Source: Arenicellales bacterium (GTDB taxonomy: Bacteria; Pseudomonadota; Gammaproteobacteria; Arenicellales; JAJDZL01). From it: DNA of 64,000 nucleotides. Positions within the stretch are counted from its first letter, which is position 1, and each line of letters starts with the position of its first letter. The translations under genes and the position numbers were made by a program. Positions 30,772-38,937 of this stretch are shown piece after piece. The stretch lies in the NCBI GenBank assembly GCA_951813075.1, contig OX638343.1, positions 2,539,999 to 2,603,998 on the forward strand. Direction: 5' to 3'. Below the pieces are notes generated by a model. That model ran no database searches. It was not told the DNA's origin and saw only the letters and a list, made by a program, of their open reading frames with translations.

Positions 30772-30811
30772 CATTATTCACTTATACAGTGAATAATGCG
30801 TATTAAAATAC
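30772..30811 (+). promoter_or_regulatory. inverted repeats upstream of abiEi, probable autoregulatory operator
   Basis: A perfect 11-base inverted repeat CATTATTCACT / AGTGAATAATG with a five-base spacer occupies 30772-30798. A smaller one, GTATT-AA-AATAC, follows at 30800-30811. They lie 40-80 bases before the abiEi start. TTCACT at 30777 and TATTAA at 30801 could serve as -35 and -10 with 18 bases between, so a bound protein would block the promoter. AbiEi antitoxins are known to repress their own operon by binding inverted repeats. Confidence 0.6.
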
Positions 30812-30851
30812 ATAGTGTAAAATAGGTAACCACTCATGTAATTGTTTTCTT

Positions 30852-31655
30852 ATGTACTTCGAACCACAACAGCAAAGCCTAACGCTCGCGAACGAATTGG
30901 TTGCGGAAGGTCGTTTGACGTTCACCTTTGGCGAAATGGTTAAGCGTCTTGGTAAGTCGAAAACGGCCACCGCAAACCTCCTTAAACGCATGGAGAAATC
31001 AGGCCTGATTGATCGCGTACGTCAGGGACACTACGTTGTTCGCCAATTGGGTGTGCTTGGCATACCAGCTGCTGCCGAAGACATCGCATTGTCGGTCGGA
31101 GCAGCATTGCACGGCATGCCTCATCGTATTGCCTATCGAAGCGCCCTTTACGAGCACGATTTGGTAGTTCATCCGTCACGGTCCATTCAAATTGCGACGA
31201 TCCGCCGGGTTCGTACTAAGACGCTCTCCGGCCAGCCGCTGAAAGTTGTAATCGAATTGCCCAAACAGCTTGAAATAGGGCGTATGCCATGGGGAGCGTC
31301 CTACATCTCTGATTGCCATCGTGCTGTCCTAGATGCCGCACGACGTCCGCTACTTGTCGGTGGGGTCGAAGTGTTATCGGAGGCATTCGCCGCGGCCGCA
31401 TCAGAACTGAATGGGGAGACCCTCATGAACTATGCCCTTCAGTTGGGTTGGGCAGCGTCATTGCGGCGATTGGGTTCACTCGCGGACGCCTTGGCATTGG
31501 AACCAATCCATGGTGCGCTACAGCCTATCACACCTATTACAGCGGATCTCGATCTTGAGCCCGGAACTGATGATCCCACGATTTGGCGGGATAGTAAATG
31601 GCACATGCGCTGGTCAAGATCCATTGACGAACTATTGGCCGTGACTGGCCAGTGA
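30852..31655 (+). CDS. abiEi: AbiEi-type antitoxin, transcriptional repressor (type IV toxin-antitoxin)
   Basis: A 267-residue protein with an N-terminal winged helix-turn-helix (residues about 20-65: LTFTFGEMVKRLGKSKTATA, GLIDRVRQGHYVV). A longer C-terminal domain typical of COG5340 follows, with YRSALYEHDLV and IATIRRVRTKTL. In characterised AbiE systems this protein antagonises the AbiEii nucleotidyltransferase and represses the operon by binding inverted repeats; such repeats are present upstream. It overlaps the toxin gene by four bases (GTGA). Composition is nearer the chromosomal average than the flanking debris, and both genes are intact. Confidence 0.88.
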   Translation: MYFEPQQQSLTLANELVAEGRLTFTFGEMVKRLGKSKTATANLLKRMEKSGLIDRVRQGHYVVRQLGVLGIPAAAEDIALSVGAALHGMPHRIAYRSALYEHDLVVHPSRSIQIATIRRVRTKTLSGQPLKVVIELPKQLEIGRMPWGASYISDCHRAVLDAARRPLLVGGVEVLSEAFAAAASELNGETLMNYALQLGWAASLRRLGSLADALALEPIHGALQPITPITADLDLEPGTDDPTIWRDSKWHMRWSRSIDELLAVTGQ

Positions 31656-32419
31656 GTAATCTGGCACAGATTACTCAACAGGCGGCGTATGATGGTGTGC
31701 CGGCGCCAACTGTGGAACGGGACTACGTTTTGGCTCACATCATGGCTGCGCTTGGGGCTATGGATGATAGCCACGGCCTCGTAATCAAGGGTGGAACGGC
31801 GCTAAGATTATGCTACTTCGAGGATTATCGCTATTCGGCTGATCTGGATTTTTCGTTGGTTAAAAATGAAATCGAAGATGTCTATGCGACCATTGAAACA
31901 GCACTTACGTGGGTTACTGGCGCCGTTGAGAGATTGAATTTGACTAGTGACAAGCCGAAGCGAATTGCTTATCAGGGTCCATTGGGCCGACGGCGCTTCC
32001 TAAAACTCGATATCACAGACGACGAACTTGTACTAAACGTTGACACGACTCGTCTATTGCCTCGCTGGCCGGATTTACCAGATACGGTGACAGTCCCTGT
32101 GTATTCGCTCGCGGAGATCGCCGGCGAAAAACTACGCTGTGTCATCCAGCGCATGCAGTGTAGGGATTTATTTGACCTCTGGTTCTTATTTGAAGACGCA
32201 GATGTAAGTCCGTGTGACGCTGTCGAGATTTTCAAACTGAAAGCGGTACACCGAAAATTGAATCCGAGTGAATTTAAAACGAGTTATAGTTCGCGGCTGC
32301 AGCAGTACCGGCGTCGTTGGACCAATGAACTCCGAATTCATCTGCCAGATCAAGTGCCACATTTCGGGTATGTCGAGCGAGCCGTCACTCGACGGTTACG
32401 ACGTGTTGGGTTGTTGTAG
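31652..32419 (+). CDS. abiEii: AbiEii-type nucleotidyltransferase toxin
   Basis: A 255-residue member of the DUF1814 nucleotidyltransferase family. Motif I is KGGTALRLCYF near residue 46 and RYSADLDFSL near residue 59 provides the metal-binding Asp pair; the later RDLFDLW motif near residue 170 is also conserved. Relatives bind GTP or transfer nucleotides to tRNA and stop growth, giving phage abortive infection or plasmid-style addiction. GTG start at 31652 within the end of abiEi. It is followed by IS110-like debris, so the pair may have arrived as part of a mobile segment. Confidence 0.9.
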   Translation: MSNLAQITQQAAYDGVPAPTVERDYVLAHIMAALGAMDDSHGLVIKGGTALRLCYFEDYRYSADLDFSLVKNEIEDVYATIETALTWVTGAVERLNLTSDKPKRIAYQGPLGRRRFLKLDITDDELVLNVDTTRLLPRWPDLPDTVTVPVYSLAEIAGEKLRCVIQRMQCRDLFDLWFLFEDADVSPCDAVEIFKLKAVHRKLNPSEFKTSYSSRLQQYRRRWTNELRIHLPDQVPHFGYVERAVTRRLRRVGLL

Positions 32420-32554
32420 ACACTATGTTTTAATCCGTTCTCCTGCAAATTATCGGTGTACGCAACAATATAATTTACGAATTTTCTGTAACTGACAAAG
32501 GTAGGAACGGGCATTTACAAGTATACAAAGAATTAAAGCACCCGGCTGAGCTAG

Positions 32555-32698
32555 ACTGAGGCGTCGGTACGGGTGTCACGGGTGGATGTTCACAAAAATT
32601 CGGTAGCGGTGGCTATTGTACATCCATGCTCTAGAGCTCGTCCGATGGTAGTCGCGGATTACGGCATGATCCCGAAACGACCTGAAGGTGCTGGTTAA
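32555..32698 (+). pseudogene. N-terminal fragment of an IS110-type transposase
   Basis: A 47-codon fragment reads VRVSRVDVHKNSVAVAIVHP and, further on, ADYGMIPKRPEGAG. This matches the GxDVHKxxxxVA opening of IS110/IS1111 DEDD transposases and the later G-x-IPxRPE segment. It stops after 47 codons and nothing downstream continues it. The 135 bases before it (32420-32554) show nothing recognisable. Confidence 0.5.
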
Positions 32699-32737
32699 CT
32701 TAACGGATGCGCTCACTAGTCGAAATTAATTCACTAA

Positions 32738-33435
32738 TCATGGTTTGACTCCAATCACCGTATCCGCGACTCTCTTGAGGAAAATAGGGGAATTAATTGA
32801 GTCTAGATATTCGTCAACTGCCTTTTTACTTCCAGTCCAAGAGTAATTGTCGTCGACAATGATCACACCTTTGGATACCAAACGTGGGAACAAGTGAACT
32901 AATTCCTGTTTTGTTGATTCATACCAATCGGTATCCAAACGCAAGATTGCAATTTCGTCTGGCAATGTATTTGGGAGGGTGTCTTCAACTTTTCCCTCGA
33001 CAAATATGAATTTTTCTGAAGGATTGTTAGTCTTGACCATATTTTGTTTGACATCGTCCAGGCCCGCTCTACACCAATCGCTTTCATCGATGCCAGTCTG
33101 TTTTGAACGGTACTTTTCATGAACGTTGATTAGACCGCGCGGATCATTGTTTTCTGCTTCGGGTTCGTCATTCCGCTAAATGTGTCATACAGATAAATTG
33201 ATCTGTTGGTTTCACCAAGTTGCATCAAGGTTAGAGCTGCAGACATAGTCGCTCCGCCGCGCCAGACTCCACACTCGACGAAGGATCCGGGTATCTTCCA
33301 TTGACTGACATATCTCACCGCTTCGATCAGAGCATAGAGGCTATTGTCGGGAATCATGGTGTAGCCCAGAACCTGCTCCATGACTGCAGAAGCATTTTCG
33401 TCATATTTTCGGCGTATTCTTTCAATATGTCGCAA
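32738..33435 (-). pseudogene. TylF/macrocin-type O-methyltransferase, one frameshift
   Basis: The two halves of a TylF-family SAM methyltransferase lie in neighbouring frames. The first (from 33435) contains PGSFVECGVWRGGATMSAAL and YDTFSGMTNP. After about 33158 the frame changes, and the continuation reads DWCRAGLDDVKQNM, FVEGKVEDTLP, LRLDTDWYESTKQELVHLFP and GVIIVDDNYSWTG down to 32738. Restoring one G in the CCC-GAAG junction joins them exactly. Family members methylate sugar hydroxyls, which suits the nearby glycosyltransferases. The start codon is unclear (TTG at 33435, with open frame a little upstream). A sequencing error cannot be excluded because only one base is missing. Confidence 0.75.
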
Positions 33436-33909
33436 TCTACGACGTTTGTGTTTATTAGCTTTTAGACGTTCAATCAGTACTTTGAATTAGAACCAGTTTA
33501 CAGGTATTGAGTGGTGAGTCGGACAAGTGAAAGTTATAGGTGCTCCATCCTAATTTCGTAGGATTTCGTTCAATCCAAATTCGATTTGAGAGCACTGATG
33601 TCACGATCTATTTGATCGACTCAGCCATTTAGTCAACACTTATTACGCCAAACATCGGGAAGTGGTGTAACGAGATCAGTACGGTTCGCGGCTTGTCAAT
33701 TCAGTCAGGTCGGATGTTGTGTCTGTTGACACGTTTGTTGCTGTGTGACGATACGAATCCGTTTCGCCGCTGTGGTGTCGATTCAGTCATGGTATCGATA
33801 CCTGAAGCATGGGATCATCAAGTTCTGTAGGAAGCGAAATTTTCCCAATCGCAGTTCCTTCAGCACCTGGTGCTGGTTGGGATCAATCTGATTGTCGCCA
33901 TTGCATTGT
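33436..33909. other. gene-free stretch between two broken methyltransferase genes
   Basis: About 470 bases with no recognisable coding content on either strand; possibly old transposon debris at 33690-33890. Confidence 0.3.
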
Positions 33910-34917
33910 TTACTGACGAATCGCAGGTGGTAATGAAGTGACCACTGTCAGTTGGGAATCGGAGTACAGAGTGCATCCTTTGTAATTCGATTTGATTTTT
34001 CTGTGAATAAAAGGATTGTCTTCAATTAGATAGACGAATTCTTTATTGAGATGTGGTTTCACACTTGCGAGAGTAGTCAGAATGGAATCATCGCTATGGT
34101 GGCCATCGTCCATTACTATGTAAATTCTGTCTTCATCCAATATTTCTTTCAGGTAATCCGAGGAATAGACGAACTGGTCGTATTCGAACAGTTCGGGTGA
34201 ATTATTGCTGAATGCACCGAGCTGGAGCAGGTTGTCCATATTCTTATTAATATTGGACAAGTCCATATCAAATCCGATACATCGGGCATTGGGGAAGAGA
34301 TCGCACCAGATTGCCAGACCCGTGCCTTTCAATATACCGAATTCGCAGATTACAATCCGCTGGTCACGATCTTGGACATATGGCTGTAAAAAACTTGCAT
34401 AGTGTTTTGCATATCCATGGTGTAGCATTCTGTCGCCGCCAGTGGAGAGGTTCGATTATCTGTCGTTGAGACCTTGGCGGTCGTGAGGACTCACTTTTTC
34501 CTGGGCTACGCCAGTTGAAATCCCTCCATATCTTATTTCAGTGCTGATTAGCCATTGTTCAGTTCCTGGAGTTGCGTCTGACCAGCGTTTGAGGTGTATT
34601 CGCTCCTTTTGTTTCATACGTTTTACTGACTGATCGTTTTTGTCCTTGTCTTTGCTGCGGCGCTTGCGTTTCTGATTACGTTCCCAGGCCTTATAGTTCT
34701 GGTACCACTGCTTATTTTGAAATTGATTCCAAGTCCAGCGTTTCCAGCCAGATTCAAGGTTATGCTTCCAGTATTTTTAGCTGCATCTAAGAAACTTTTC
34801 AGTCATCGTCAGAACCAATTTATTCGTAGAAATCGATTGTGCTCGTATTTTAAGAACCAATTCGATCAGTTTTGTTAATCCGGTTTGGAATACTTGAATG
34901 TCTGGTTTTTCTCTCAT
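33910..34917 (-). pseudogene. class I SAM methyltransferase interrupted by two in-frame TAA codons
   Basis: From the ATG at 34917 a single frame of 336 codons runs to 33910 with no frameshift, but codon 47 (34777-34779) and codon 154 (34456-34458) are TAA. The N-terminal part is basic and Trp/Lys-rich (KRWTWNQFQNKQWYQNY; RNQKRKRRSKDKDK). The middle has EIRYGGISTGVAQEKVSPHD and TGGDRMLHHGYAKHYASF, and the SAM-binding domain follows: VICEFGILKGTGLAIWCDLF, IGFDMDLSN, YIVMDDGHHSDDS and FVYLIEDN. The last 172 codons could still be translated from the ATG at 34428. Both stops could derive from CAA by one C-to-T change. Confidence 0.75.
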
Positions 34918-34986
34918 GTGTGGGCGACCACAGTAAAAACTATAATGATTCTCTCAATTGACCTTTGATAGAAATCGAGAATCCGA

Positions 34987-35742
34987 ATGAAGTGTGTTGT
35001 CATCAATCTGGAGCGTGCGCACGACAGACGCAAACGCATTACCCAACAATTCGAGAATCTTGGCATTGAATTCGAATTTTTTGTCGGGGTCGACGGACAT
35101 GCATTGCCCAAGGAAGAGTACTTCAGGTATGGTGACCTGCAATCCGGTTTGGTCAATTGGGAGCATCCGAATGTTCCGGGGTTGCTCGGAGTCTGGATCA
35201 GCCACAGGCAGGTGTGGCGGAATGCACTTGATGAAGGATTGGACATGATCGCGGTGTTTGAAGATGACGTTACGCTTGCGCCGAATATCGAGCAGTTATT
35301 GAATGATGTCGAGGTATTCGCTGGAGATAAGCCGATGTTCGATTTCATTTCCTTGGATGACCGTCGGCCCTATCGACCGTTTGTGTCTTTGGCTGACATC
35401 AATCACGAGTTTTCGATTGGCTTGATCAGACATGGTAATGTTGGGGCCAGCGGCTACATCATCACTCGAAGTGCCATTCAACACCTACTGGGAAAGTACT
35501 CCCTTATGCCGGTTGCGCTCGGTCAGTTGATTCATGCGGGCTGGCAGAACAATCTTCAGACATTTACGTTGAGACCCCAGGCGGTATTCCATGGCGTGCG
35601 ATTTGTAAATCACGGATCGTATGTGGCATCGGACATCAAGATGAAACGTACCTGGAAACAAAAGTTTCTGTATTTACTTGAGTTCAGCTTTCCGAAACGA
35701 GTGTCATATTACCGACGAGCGAACGGATTCAGGCATTCATGA
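34987..35742 (+). CDS. glycosyltransferase family 25 protein
   Basis: A 251-residue GT25 (LPS biosynthesis) glycosyltransferase. The N-terminal signature CVVINLERAHDRRKRI is followed by FEFFVGVDGHALP, GVWISHRQVWRNAL and the divalent-metal site AVFEDDVTLAP near residue 93. GNVGASGYIITRSAIQHLL, also typical, follows. Relatives add galactose or similar sugars to lipooligosaccharide cores in the cytoplasm. It is intact and transcribed away from the broken methyltransferase. The nearby GT2 and GT4 genes read in the other direction. Confidence 0.88.
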   Translation: MKCVVINLERAHDRRKRITQQFENLGIEFEFFVGVDGHALPKEEYFRYGDLQSGLVNWEHPNVPGLLGVWISHRQVWRNALDEGLDMIAVFEDDVTLAPNIEQLLNDVEVFAGDKPMFDFISLDDRRPYRPFVSLADINHEFSIGLIRHGNVGASGYIITRSAIQHLLGKYSLMPVALGQLIHAGWQNNLQTFTLRPQAVFHGVRFVNHGSYVASDIKMKRTWKQKFLYLLEFSFPKRVSYYRRANGFRHS

Positions 35743-36082
35743 AGACTCATTGATGACGTATTTTCAATAGTGTAGGTAATTTTGACAAACAGATATTTTG
35801 TTACTGCAAGATGATGAACTTACATTTCATCTGAGAAAGCGGTTCGGGCCGTTCATGAACATTCGCTCTCCCCAGTTGATGAATCTGGATCGGCAATCAG
35901 CTTCTGTGAGTACTAAACTTGCTGGTTTCAGATAGTTTCATTTTCATCAGTCAAGTATGTTTGTCGTACACAAACATGGAGTTCCTTTTCCAGTGAGTTG
36001 GCAAATTATCGAATACAGTCTGATTTTCATTTATAACTGTCTGGAATAGCAGCGCGAACTGCAAATCAAGTAGATGTCTTTC
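35743..36082. other. gene-free stretch
   Basis: 340 bases between convergent glycosyltransferase genes. No clear terminator hairpin and no coding content recognised. Confidence 0.35.
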
Positions 36083-36955
36083 TCAGACCACTACGCGTAC
36101 ACGCCGAAGATAGGCCATAACCTCATTACATTTGGTGTCTACTGAAGCAAAATCATCAGGCTTGCCAAAGCTACTCAAGTCAAAAGATTCAACACTTCCC
36201 CTCGCGTACCTTTTTTTCCGGTAGTCCGAACTTTTTGGATTCAACTGTTCGACTGTTCGCGTGATTCTTCGCAGTATTCTTGATTCAGCCGGGTTCTTTC
36301 TTGCTGACAGCGTTTTGGGTGAAATCTTGCTTTTATCTTGCGACGACCGTCTTAGAAAACACAAATGCAGGCATCTGAAATCTGCTGCATCCCAGTTTGT
36401 CTCCTTGGAAAACCTGTAGGTTTTCTGTTTTGAATATCCTTCCCGAAAAACCAGCCCTTTGCCATGCAATCTTTCTCGCTTGCGCCATTTTGACTGCCAG
36501 TTATCAATTGCATTGAAGTTATACAGTTTCAATCCTGCCTTGGCAGGTGGCGAAGGATAGCCACGGACTATGCAATCATTGAAATCGAATTCGGTAACGT
36601 GTAGATATCTGCTTGCCACACTCCAGTGATTGTCGAACTCACCTGACTGAATTCGAGCTCGCATTCGCATCAATCCAATCGGGTCATGAATCTCGTCACC
36701 ATCGATTCCGAGTACCCAAGTTCGAGTGCCAAAATATTTTTCTAGATATTTCTGAGTATCATTGGCGTTTCTGACTTCGATCACCTCGATGTGGTTGTGA
36801 AGATTGGCGATGTTGTCAACGATTTCCCGAGTTCGGTCGGTGGATAGATTATCCAGGACTATTATCTGATCACAGAAATTCACTGCATTCATCAGCGACC
36901 AGGCGATGAAATTCTCTTCATTTTTCACCAAGAAGATGCCGACTATCTGATTCAT
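36083..36955 (-). CDS. glycosyltransferase family 2-like protein
   Basis: A 290-residue GT-A-fold glycosyltransferase. The N-terminus VGIFLVKNEENFIAWSLMNA is the pattern seen in GT2 proteins of the WaaE/beta-1,4-glucosyltransferase type. LDNLSTDRTREIV follows near residue 35, and the nucleotide-sugar metal site is GIDGDEI near residue 83. The C-terminal third is basic and less conserved. Sugar and acceptor cannot be named. Its ATG overlaps the end of the GT4 gene by four bases, so the two act in the same pathway, most likely surface polysaccharide or LPS assembly. Confidence 0.82.
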   Translation of the reverse strand: MNQIVGIFLVKNEENFIAWSLMNAVNFCDQIIVLDNLSTDRTREIVDNIANLHNHIEVIEVRNANDTQKYLEKYFGTRTWVLGIDGDEIHDPIGLMRMRARIQSGEFDNHWSVASRYLHVTEFDFNDCIVRGYPSPPAKAGLKLYNFNAIDNWQSKWRKRERLHGKGLVFREGYSKQKTYRFSKETNWDAADFRCLHLCFLRRSSQDKSKISPKTLSARKNPAESRILRRITRTVEQLNPKSSDYRKKRYARGSVESFDLSSFGKPDDFASVDTKCNEVMAYLRRVRVVV

Positions 36956-38025
36956 ACCTGTTTGGTGACCATGTGTCGTTGTGCGATACAGCGCTCGAAT
37001 AGACCGAGCAGTTTTGGTACAACTGCATCAGCGAAATAGCACTCCTTGTAGATTTTCAATGCGTTGTTCGCCCGCTGGAAAGAGATCTGAGGATTCTGAA
37101 TGGCTGATTCAATTCCCTCACTCAAGGCAGTGGCTGAATTTTTTTCGACCAGTACGGCAGTGGAATCGTCGAAAATTTCCAGTGGTCCATTCGTCTTTGT
37201 TGCGACGACAGGCAAACCACATGCCATCGCTTCAAGCAGAGCGATTCCGAACTGTTCGGCAATTGAAGGCAAAACAAACAAGTCCGATGATTTCATCAAT
37301 GCGATTACATCGTTCGATGCGCCAATAAAGTGAACATTATCTTGCAGATCTAATGCATCTCGCTGACGAATCAGATTCTTCATTTCAGGTCCATCACCTG
37401 CAATTGTGAGCTGAAGATCGTGACCACTGGCGGATAAATGATGCATAGCATCAATCAGGTGGATATACCCCTTGTCTGTATGCAATCTTCCGGCGGAGAA
37501 TAACTTCTGGATTTTAGGAGAATATTGAATTTCTTCTGTTGGAGAGACTGATGAAAACAATGGAATGGTCTCAGAAAAATTCGGGTTGACCAAGTCCACA
37601 TGGTATTCGACAATCGCCTGTGAGTCAGTATGGGGGATGAGCAAATCCACGCCCTTATAGTATTTCTGTTTGAGGCTTGCTTGTACCAGAGAAACCAATG
37701 GCCATTGGCGTAAGTTATCAGGTTCAACTTTGCTGGCGAATAGACTTGACCTCTGTCCATGCGATACAACAATATCAGGATTGAACTGATTCAGAATTTG
37801 TCTGAATTGTCTGATGGTTGACCTGTCAAAATTTCCGAATTGATTGCGGACTGTTACCAGTCTGAAGTTGTCGGCGTGATGTGACATGACCTTGTACAGC
37901 CATCCATCCAATCGAACTACTGCCAGTATCGTATGACCTCGGTTGGACATCTCGATACAGCAATCACGGAAGAAAGACTGCACTCCACCCCAGCCATTGC
38001 CGATCATCAGGTGAGCAATTTTCAT
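36952..38025 (-). CDS. glycosyltransferase family 4 protein
   Basis: A 357-residue GT-B glycosyltransferase. The N-terminal acceptor domain has HLMIGNGWGGVQSFFRDCC. The C-terminal nucleotide-sugar domain shows FSAGRLHTDKGYIHLIDAM, LTIAGDGPEM, VHFIGASNDV and the EX7E element SIAEQFGIALLEAMACGLPV near residue 270. This pattern is typical of retaining GT4 enzymes such as those in LPS core or capsule synthesis. First gene of a two-gene unit with the GT2 gene. Confidence 0.88.
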   Translation of the reverse strand: MKIAHLMIGNGWGGVQSFFRDCCIEMSNRGHTILAVVRLDGWLYKVMSHHADNFRLVTVRNQFGNFDRSTIRQFRQILNQFNPDIVVSHGQRSSLFASKVEPDNLRQWPLVSLVQASLKQKYYKGVDLLIPHTDSQAIVEYHVDLVNPNFSETIPLFSSVSPTEEIQYSPKIQKLFSAGRLHTDKGYIHLIDAMHHLSASGHDLQLTIAGDGPEMKNLIRQRDALDLQDNVHFIGASNDVIALMKSSDLFVLPSIAEQFGIALLEAMACGLPVVATKTNGPLEIFDDSTAVLVEKNSATALSEGIESAIQNPQISFQRANNALKIYKECYFADAVVPKLLGLFERCIAQRHMVTKQV

Positions 38026-38285
38026 GCTGTTACGAGGGGGGTTCCAGTGGCTAATCGCTACACACAGTCATCTGTTGACTTCAGGTGGAATCGCGCATGG
38101 AACTCGGCATTGTTCTGAAAAGCAGATCAAGTTAGGATGGACAACGAATTATACAGCACGATACACTATGGATATTTTGGTTGTCAGGATTCTATGTAAA
38201 AGAAGACTAGGTCAACGCTGTTTGACAGAAGATAATTGCGAACGAATTGATTAAAGCAACGATTCTGAAGGAGTACTTTAACAAG
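38026..38285. other. upstream part of an 0.9 kb gene-poor region
   Basis: No gene recognised. Contains a consensus-like TTGACA at 38222-38227, but the bases 16-18 downstream are a poor -10 box. The remaining part up to 38937 holds a possible mini-ORF and terminator, described separately, and otherwise nothing recognisable. Confidence 0.3.
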
Positions 38286-38321
38286 ATGAATAAGGTAGCC
38301 CCTCCGCATCGTTACACATAA
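38286..38321 (+). CDS. possible 11-residue leader or mini-ORF
   Basis: ATG at 38286 preceded by a strong AAGGAG (38268-38273, twelve-base spacing) encodes MNKVAPPHRYT and stops. A perfect hairpin follows 30 bases later. The combination looks like a short translated transcript, but with 11 codons chance is a real possibility. Confidence 0.25.
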   Translation: MNKVAPPHRYT

Positions 38322-38351
38322 AAGCGCAATAGAAGACTTTGAAATTATGTG

Positions 38352-38379
38352 CCGGCTTTGTCAATTGATACAAAGCCGG
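38352..38379 (+). terminator. intrinsic-terminator-like hairpin
   Basis: A perfect ten-base stem, CCGGCTTTGT / ACAAAGCCGG with an eight-base loop, is followed by an AT-rich run (AATATATTTATTTT). The T-run is interrupted, so termination may be partial. There is no annotated gene immediately upstream on the plus strand other than the mini-ORF at 38286. Confidence 0.5.
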
Positions 38380-38937
38380 AATATATTTATTTTAAATAGA
38401 GAATCTCTGAATGATTATCCGCTCAAATTCGAGATTTTGCCCAATGAGAAATTAGATCAAGCAAGTAGTCTGCTCCAATTCCCCTGGTGTCACGAACCGT
38501 CAATACGCGGAAACAACAAAGAAGCACTCGCTTGTTGAAAAATTCACAAGATTCACATTAAATTGTCTACCATTGGTTATCTGACTTTTGTTGACTACCA
38601 ACGGTTGAATTGACAGCCTGGCATACCTTTAAGCGCGTCTGTGAATCAGTAAGTTGCAATTGGTGAAACCAACAGCGGTGTAGTTGCTGAAATAGCGAAT
38701 TCCACATAGATTTCTCCTAGCGATCCGCGATTCAAACTACGATTTGTAAGGGGTCGGTTTCAATTCGCAACTTGGAAGAGTTGAAAAAAGGGCGACCAAC
38801 GAAGACTCAAAGTCTATACGCAATGTTGCAAAGTATTGGCCGCTAGGTCTTCAAGAGCCAGATTACAAGTCAATTGCTTGATTCCAAGTAGTTACAATAA
38901 TCCGCAAATTACATCTTTTGCCTCTCATTTACGTTCG

